Source: Aliterella sp. RAGGC_92 (GTDB lineage: Bacteria; Cyanobacteriota; Cyanobacteriia; Cyanobacteriales; Chroococcidiopsidaceae). Taken from it: DNA of 17,308 bases. The notes beneath the pieces were generated by a model. It did no database searches. It was not told the DNA's origin and was given only the letters and a program-made list of their open reading frames with translations. Positions 14,453 to 17,308 of the stretch are shown piece by piece. Each line of letters starts with the position of its first letter. Positions within the stretch are counted from its first letter, which is position 1. The position numbers and the translations under genes are program-made. The DNA lies in the NCBI GenBank assembly GCA_030826005.1, contig JAPJOW010000079.1:1-17308 (forward strand), in the 5' to 3' direction.

Positions 14453-15457
14453 ATGAGTTTACCAAAGCAAAACCGCATTTATTGGATAGATTATGCTAAA
14501 GGTATTGGAATTTTCTTAGTAGTCCTCGGTCATGTGTGTCGAGGCATAAAACTAAGTTCAATTCTCGATCCATCAGTGGCGGAATCAATCGATCTATGGA
14601 TCTATGCGTTTCATATGCCAATTTTCTTTTTTCTTTCGGGGTTACTGATTCCTTCCTCGGTTTCAAAATCTATAAAAATTTTCTTCATAGACAAACTTAA
14701 GACCATTGCTTACCCATATTTTGTGTGGTCAATTATTCAAGGTTTACTACTTTCGGCAACTTCTAAATACGCTAATAGTTCAGTTTCATTGATGGATCTG
14801 TTACGAATTATTTATCAGCCAATTTTAGTATTTTGGTTTTTTTATGTTTTATTTATTATCTTGATTGCTTACAAAATTGCCTGCGACTTGAAGGTTTCTT
14901 CCGTTCATTTCTTGGTTTTCTCTATCTTTTTATATGGGCTGCAATTATTACCATTTAGCTTTATTTCTTGGGAAGTTTTAAACTTAGTTTGTCGTTTCAC
15001 CATTTATTTTGCTTTAGGTGCAACTATTAGCCACAAACTAATACCTAGTCTAAATCAAAGCAAAGTTTCTACATTACTTTTAGTTACTATCAGTGGATTT
15101 TTGACTATAGCAGCAATGGTTTGGCTGAATATGACAGAAAATCAATTACTCGTACCGTTCATTGCCACGCTCGGAATAAGTTCAACTATCACCCTAGCAG
15201 TTTTGTTAGAGCGATTCAAATTCGCTAGTTTTATCCAACAGTGGGGAATATTATCATTACAAATTTATGTAGCTCATACAATCTTCACGTCAGGGATGCG
15301 GATATTACTGCAAAAACTGTTTGGTACTACCGAACCATTTATACATATTCTTTTAGGAACTATGGCGGGTATTTATGCCCCGATAGCGATTGATTGGTTA
15401 TGCAGACAACTTAAATTCCCTTACTTATTTACATTCCGTCCTAAAAGTATCGCCTAA
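14453..15457 (+). CDS. Membrane acyltransferase, acyltransferase-3 family
   Basis: This 334-residue integral membrane protein has about ten hydrophobic helices throughout. It opens with RIYWIDYAKGIGIFLVVLGHV, where D13 and H27 are typical of the acyltransferase-3 fold, and YAFHMPIFFFLSGLL follows (H54). The pattern is closest to the fucose 4-O-acetylase-like branch, which adds acetyl or other acyl groups to sugars of polysaccharides at the membrane. Acceptor is unknown. ATG 14453 has a good ribosome binding site, AGGAG, eight bases upstream. The gene is visibly AT-richer than its neighbours and lacks HIP1 sites, as does the long upstream gap, so recent acquisition is possible but not shown. 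A hairpin follows it (15489-15538). Confidence 0.9.
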   Translation: MSLPKQNRIYWIDYAKGIGIFLVVLGHVCRGIKLSSILDPSVAESIDLWIYAFHMPIFFFLSGLLIPSSVSKSIKIFFIDKLKTIAYPYFVWSIIQGLLLSATSKYANSSVSLMDLLRIIYQPILVFWFFYVLFIILIAYKIACDLKVSSVHFLVFSIFLYGLQLLPFSFISWEVLNLVCRFTIYFALGATISHKLIPSLNQSKVSTLLLVTISGFLTIAAMVWLNMTENQLLVPFIATLGISSTITLAVLLERFKFASFIQQWGILSLQIYVAHTIFTSGMRILLQKLFGTTEPFIHILLGTMAGIYAPIAIDWLCRQLKFPYLFTFRPKSIA

Positions 15458-15488
15458 ATATTATATTTCAAAAAAAGCAGAACATCCG

Positions 15489-15538
15489 CGCTCCGTCGCC
15501 TCCGTTAATAATAACCAGCCTAGGAAGGCGACAGAGCG
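15489..15538 (+). terminator. Hairpin after the acyltransferase gene
   Basis: CGCTCCGTCGCCT (15489-15501) pairs with AGGCGACAGAGCG (15526-15538) over 13 positions with one mismatch and a 24-base loop. It starts 31 bases after the acyltransferase stop. The large loop and missing T-run make terminator function uncertain, and it may be a small dispersed repeat instead. Confidence 0.5.
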
Positions 15539-15703
15539 AAACTTTTGCCAACTTATCCCAGCACCGTAGCACCATCGAATCTTTAAGCTCAGGCGATTTA
15601 TGACAACTTTATCATTATGTCTCTAGCTAGAAATCCGTACCTCTATTAGTCCTAGCCTCGCGCTAGTATTACAGATATTGGTATATTTCAGGCATTAGTT
15701 GCT

Positions 15704-16390
15704 ATGACACAAATAAAGGCTGTCCAAGCCCCTTATTCCGGCGATTCTTCCTACCGGACACCGCCACCCGATTTACCCTCTTTGCTTTTAAAAGAACGAA
15801 TTGTTTATTTGGGGCTACCCTTAGTTACACCGGATGAATATAAACAGCAACTCGGCGTAGATGTAACCGAGCTAATTATCGCTCAACTACTTTACTTGCA
15901 ATACGACGATCCAGAAAAACCTATTTATATTTACATCAACTCTACAGGTACATCTTGGTATGGTGGCGATGCGATTGGTGCAGAAACAGAAGCTTTTGCA
16001 ATTTGCGACACGCTTAACTATATTAAGCCCCCAGTCCATACCATCTGTATTGGTCAAGCAATGGGTACGGCGGCGATGATTCTTTCGGCGGGAACTAAAG
16101 GCTTTAGAGCAAGTTTGCCTAACGCTAATATTGTATTGCATCAAGCCCGCCGCCGCGCGCCCTACAGTCAAGCTACCGATATCCAAATTCAAGCTAAAGA
16201 AGTTTTGGTCAATAAAGAGATTATCTTAGATATTCTCGCGGCTAATACAAGTCAGCCAAAAACAAAAATTGCTAAAGATATGGATCGGATGTACTACATG
16301 ACTCCTCAGCAAGCCAAAGAATACGGCTTAATTGACAAAGTGTTAGAAAGTTCTAAAGACCTTCCTCAACCACTAGCTGTTGCTCGATAA
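15704..16390 (+). CDS. clpR: ATP-dependent Clp protease ClpP-like inactive subunit ClpR
   Basis: This 228-residue ClpP-fold protein lacks two of three catalytic residues. Against the neighbouring ClpP3, the catalytic serine position is glycine (G121 in GQAMGTAAM, versus GMAASMGS) and the aspartate position is methionine (M196 in MDRMYYM, versus TDRDYFM); the histidine H146 in VLHQARRR remains. A longer N-terminus (about 1-30) and the long loop DEYKQQLGVDVTELI are typical of ClpR. In cyanobacteria, ClpR assembles with ClpP3 into a mixed tetradecamer that works with ClpC, degrading proteins in the cytosol. The gene ends 34 bases before clpP3, so they form one operon, the same order as in Synechocystis and Synechococcus as I recall. 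Confidence 0.96.
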   Translation: MTQIKAVQAPYSGDSSYRTPPPDLPSLLLKERIVYLGLPLVTPDEYKQQLGVDVTELIIAQLLYLQYDDPEKPIYIYINSTGTSWYGGDAIGAETEAFAICDTLNYIKPPVHTICIGQAMGTAAMILSAGTKGFRASLPNANIVLHQARRRAPYSQATDIQIQAKEVLVNKEIILDILAANTSQPKTKIAKDMDRMYYMTPQQAKEYGLIDKVLESSKDLPQPLAVAR

Positions 16391-16424
16391 TCTTTTATAA
16401 CCCCTCGAACCAGAGAATTTATTT

Positions 16425-17015
16425 ATGCCTATTGGAATTCCTAGAGTCCCCCATCGCTTTCCAGGTGAGCCTTACACCCAATGGATTAATATCTACGAAC
16501 GCCTTTCTTTGGAGCGAATTATCTTTCTAAGTGGAGAAGTCACCGATGGCATGGCAAATTCCATCATTGCTAGACTGCTTTATCTAGATTCAGAAGACCA
16601 AAGCAAAGATATTTACATTTACATAAATTCTCCTGGTGGTTCTGTTACCGCAGGTTTGGCAATTTATGACACCATGCAGCACATCAAATCAAATATAGTC
16701 ACGATTTGTGTGGGTATGGCAGCATCAATGGGTTCATTTTTACTAGCGGCAGGTACAAAAGGCAAGCGTTTGGCGTTGCCTCATTCCCGAATTATGATCC
16801 ACCAACCTGCCGGAGGCGCGCAAGGTCAAGCTACAGATATTGAGATTGAAGCACGAGAAATTTTGCGGATGCGCCATCAACTCAATCAAATGCTGGCAGA
16901 CCGAACCGAACAACCTTTAGCAAAAATCGAAAAAGATACCGATCGCGATTACTTTATGTCGGCGGAAGAAGCTAAAGAATATGGTTTAATTGACCGGGTA
17001 ATTGAAGGACGTTAA
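16425..17015 (+). CDS. clpP3: ATP-dependent Clp protease proteolytic subunit (ClpP3)
   Basis: This 196-residue serine peptidase has the full triad: S101 (GMAASMGSFL), H126 (IMIHQPAGG) and D175 (TDRDYFMS). It also has the family stretches YIYINSPGGSVTAGLAIYDTM (64-84) and EEAKEYGLIDRVIE near the end. It forms the active half of the ClpR/ClpP3 core that degrades unfolded or tagged proteins fed by a Clp ATPase. The number 3 is given because it follows clpR; the sequence alone would only say ClpP. It is preceded by a 34-base gap and followed by a strong hairpin at 17021-17051. Confidence 0.95.
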   Translation: MPIGIPRVPHRFPGEPYTQWINIYERLSLERIIFLSGEVTDGMANSIIARLLYLDSEDQSKDIYIYINSPGGSVTAGLAIYDTMQHIKSNIVTICVGMAASMGSFLLAAGTKGKRLALPHSRIMIHQPAGGAQGQATDIEIEAREILRMRHQLNQMLADRTEQPLAKIEKDTDRDYFMSAEEAKEYGLIDRVIEGR

Positions 17016-17020
17016 TTACT

Positions 17021-17051
17021 TTAGCCTTTAGAAATTGATTCTAAAGGCTAA
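17021..17051 (+). terminator. Strong hairpin after clpP3
   Basis: TTAGCCTTTAGA (17021-17032) and TCTAAAGGCTAA (17040-17051) are a perfect 12-base inverted pair with a 7-base loop. The stem begins 5 bases after the clpP3 stop and ends 14 bases before the J-domain start, followed by an AT-rich stretch. It probably ends or stabilises the clpR-clpP3 transcript. Confidence 0.8.
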
Positions 17052-17065
17052 TCAATATTTAATTT

Positions 17066-17308
17066 ATGGATATTGCCGCTTGTTATCGCTTATTAGAACT
17101 GCCGCCTCTAGCAACGTTAGAAGAAATTAAAGCGTCCTATCGACGATTAGCACGGCAATACCATCCTGATATTAATCCGGGCGATCGCACGGCAGAGGAA
17201 AAATTTGTGGCTTTAGCCGCAGCTTATAAATTGCTGATTGATACGGTACAAAAACCGCCCGTAGAAAAAACCGCCCCCCCGCCTTTCCCCAAAATCAAAG
17301 TAACCCGC
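17066..17308 (+). CDS. J-domain (DnaJ-like) protein, N-terminal part
   Basis: ATG 17066 opens a frame that runs to the right edge (81 codons seen). It begins MDIAACYRLLELPPLATLEE, then IKASYRRLARQYHPDINPGD with the HPD motif at residues 33-35, then AEEKFVALAAAYKLLID, which is a full J domain. J domains stimulate the ATPase of Hsp70 (DnaK). After residue about 62 comes a Pro/Lys-rich stretch. No Gly/Phe region or zinc-finger part is seen, but the protein is cut, so whether it is a DnaJ or a J-domain-only type is open. It lies right after the Clp operon, so protein quality control is a shared theme. Confidence 0.9.
   Translation, partial: MDIAACYRLLELPPLATLEEIKASYRRLARQYHPDINPGDRTAEEKFVALAAAYKLLIDTVQKPPVEKTAPPPFPKIKVTR

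Larger units (their letters stand above)
1732..17188. repeat. Dispersed HIP1 octamers (GCGATCGC), 20 copies
   Basis: Exact GCGATCGC starts at 1732, 2957, 3014, 3257, 4951, 5447, 6964, 7254, 7520, 7623, 8057, 8636, 8839, 10663, 10994, 12670, 13339, 13639, 14164 and 17181. Chance would give well under one such octamer in this length at even base composition. This is the HIP1 palindrome typical of cyanobacterial genomes. The longest gap is 14172-17180, across the acyltransferase gene and the Clp pair. Confidence 0.9.

Noticed and set aside
15704..16390. A second active ClpP
   Set aside because: Two of three catalytic residues are replaced, so it is ClpR.

Overview
The window is chromosomal DNA from a cyanobacterium. 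About twenty copies of the octamer GCGATCGC (HIP1) are scattered through it, and it carries three lineage-typical loci: the two-gene alkane pathway (ado, aar), a clpR-clpP3 protease pair, and a standalone DUF1400-type secreted protein. ADO and AAR look closest to those I remember from filamentous and Chroococcidiopsis-type cyanobacteria (Nostoc-like N-terminus of ADO), but I cannot name the species.

Layout. Positions 1-1862 (minus) hold the N-terminal 620 residues of a secreted parallel-beta-helix (DUF1565-like) protein with a long Pro/Thr linker and SLH domains, cut by the window edge. A 312-base divergent spacer leads to a small exported DUF1400 protein (2175-2732), then a 353-residue possible DNA-binding protein of unknown role (2812-3873). 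An orphan sugar-type ABC permease lies convergent to it (4077-4910, minus). From 5096 to 9577, all on plus, is the alkane/lipid block: ado, aar, accA, an SDR oxidoreductase and folE. A 324-base spacer with a hairpin and degenerate repeat elements separates folE from convergent hemW. A membrane-anchored PIN/TRAM protein and a tiny zinc-ribbon protein follow as a pair (11355-12621), converging with a VWA-domain protein (12631-13872, minus). After a 580-base AT-rich gap come a membrane acyltransferase (14453-15457), clpR (15704-16390) and clpP3 (16425-17015), a strong hairpin, and the start of a J-domain protein that runs off the right edge.

How the genes work together. AccA supplies malonyl-CoA for fatty acid synthesis, AAR reduces fatty acyl-ACP to fatty aldehyde, and ADO converts the aldehyde to an alkane one carbon shorter; this neighbourhood is recurrent in cyanobacteria. 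ClpR (no catalytic Ser or Asp) and ClpP3 (intact triad) form a mixed protease core, with a J-domain gene next door. HemW, FolE and the PIN/TRAM protein are housekeeping or poorly studied.

I see no tRNA, rRNA, CRISPR array, integrase or intact insertion sequence, and no clear case for a wholly new multi-gene system. The most worthwhile leads are the inverted repeat upstream of ado, the PIN/TRAM plus zinc-ribbon pair, the standalone DUF1400 protein, the repeat-built Pro/Thr linker, and the composite repeat between folE and hemW. Several start codons are revised here (ado, aar, SDR, hemW).
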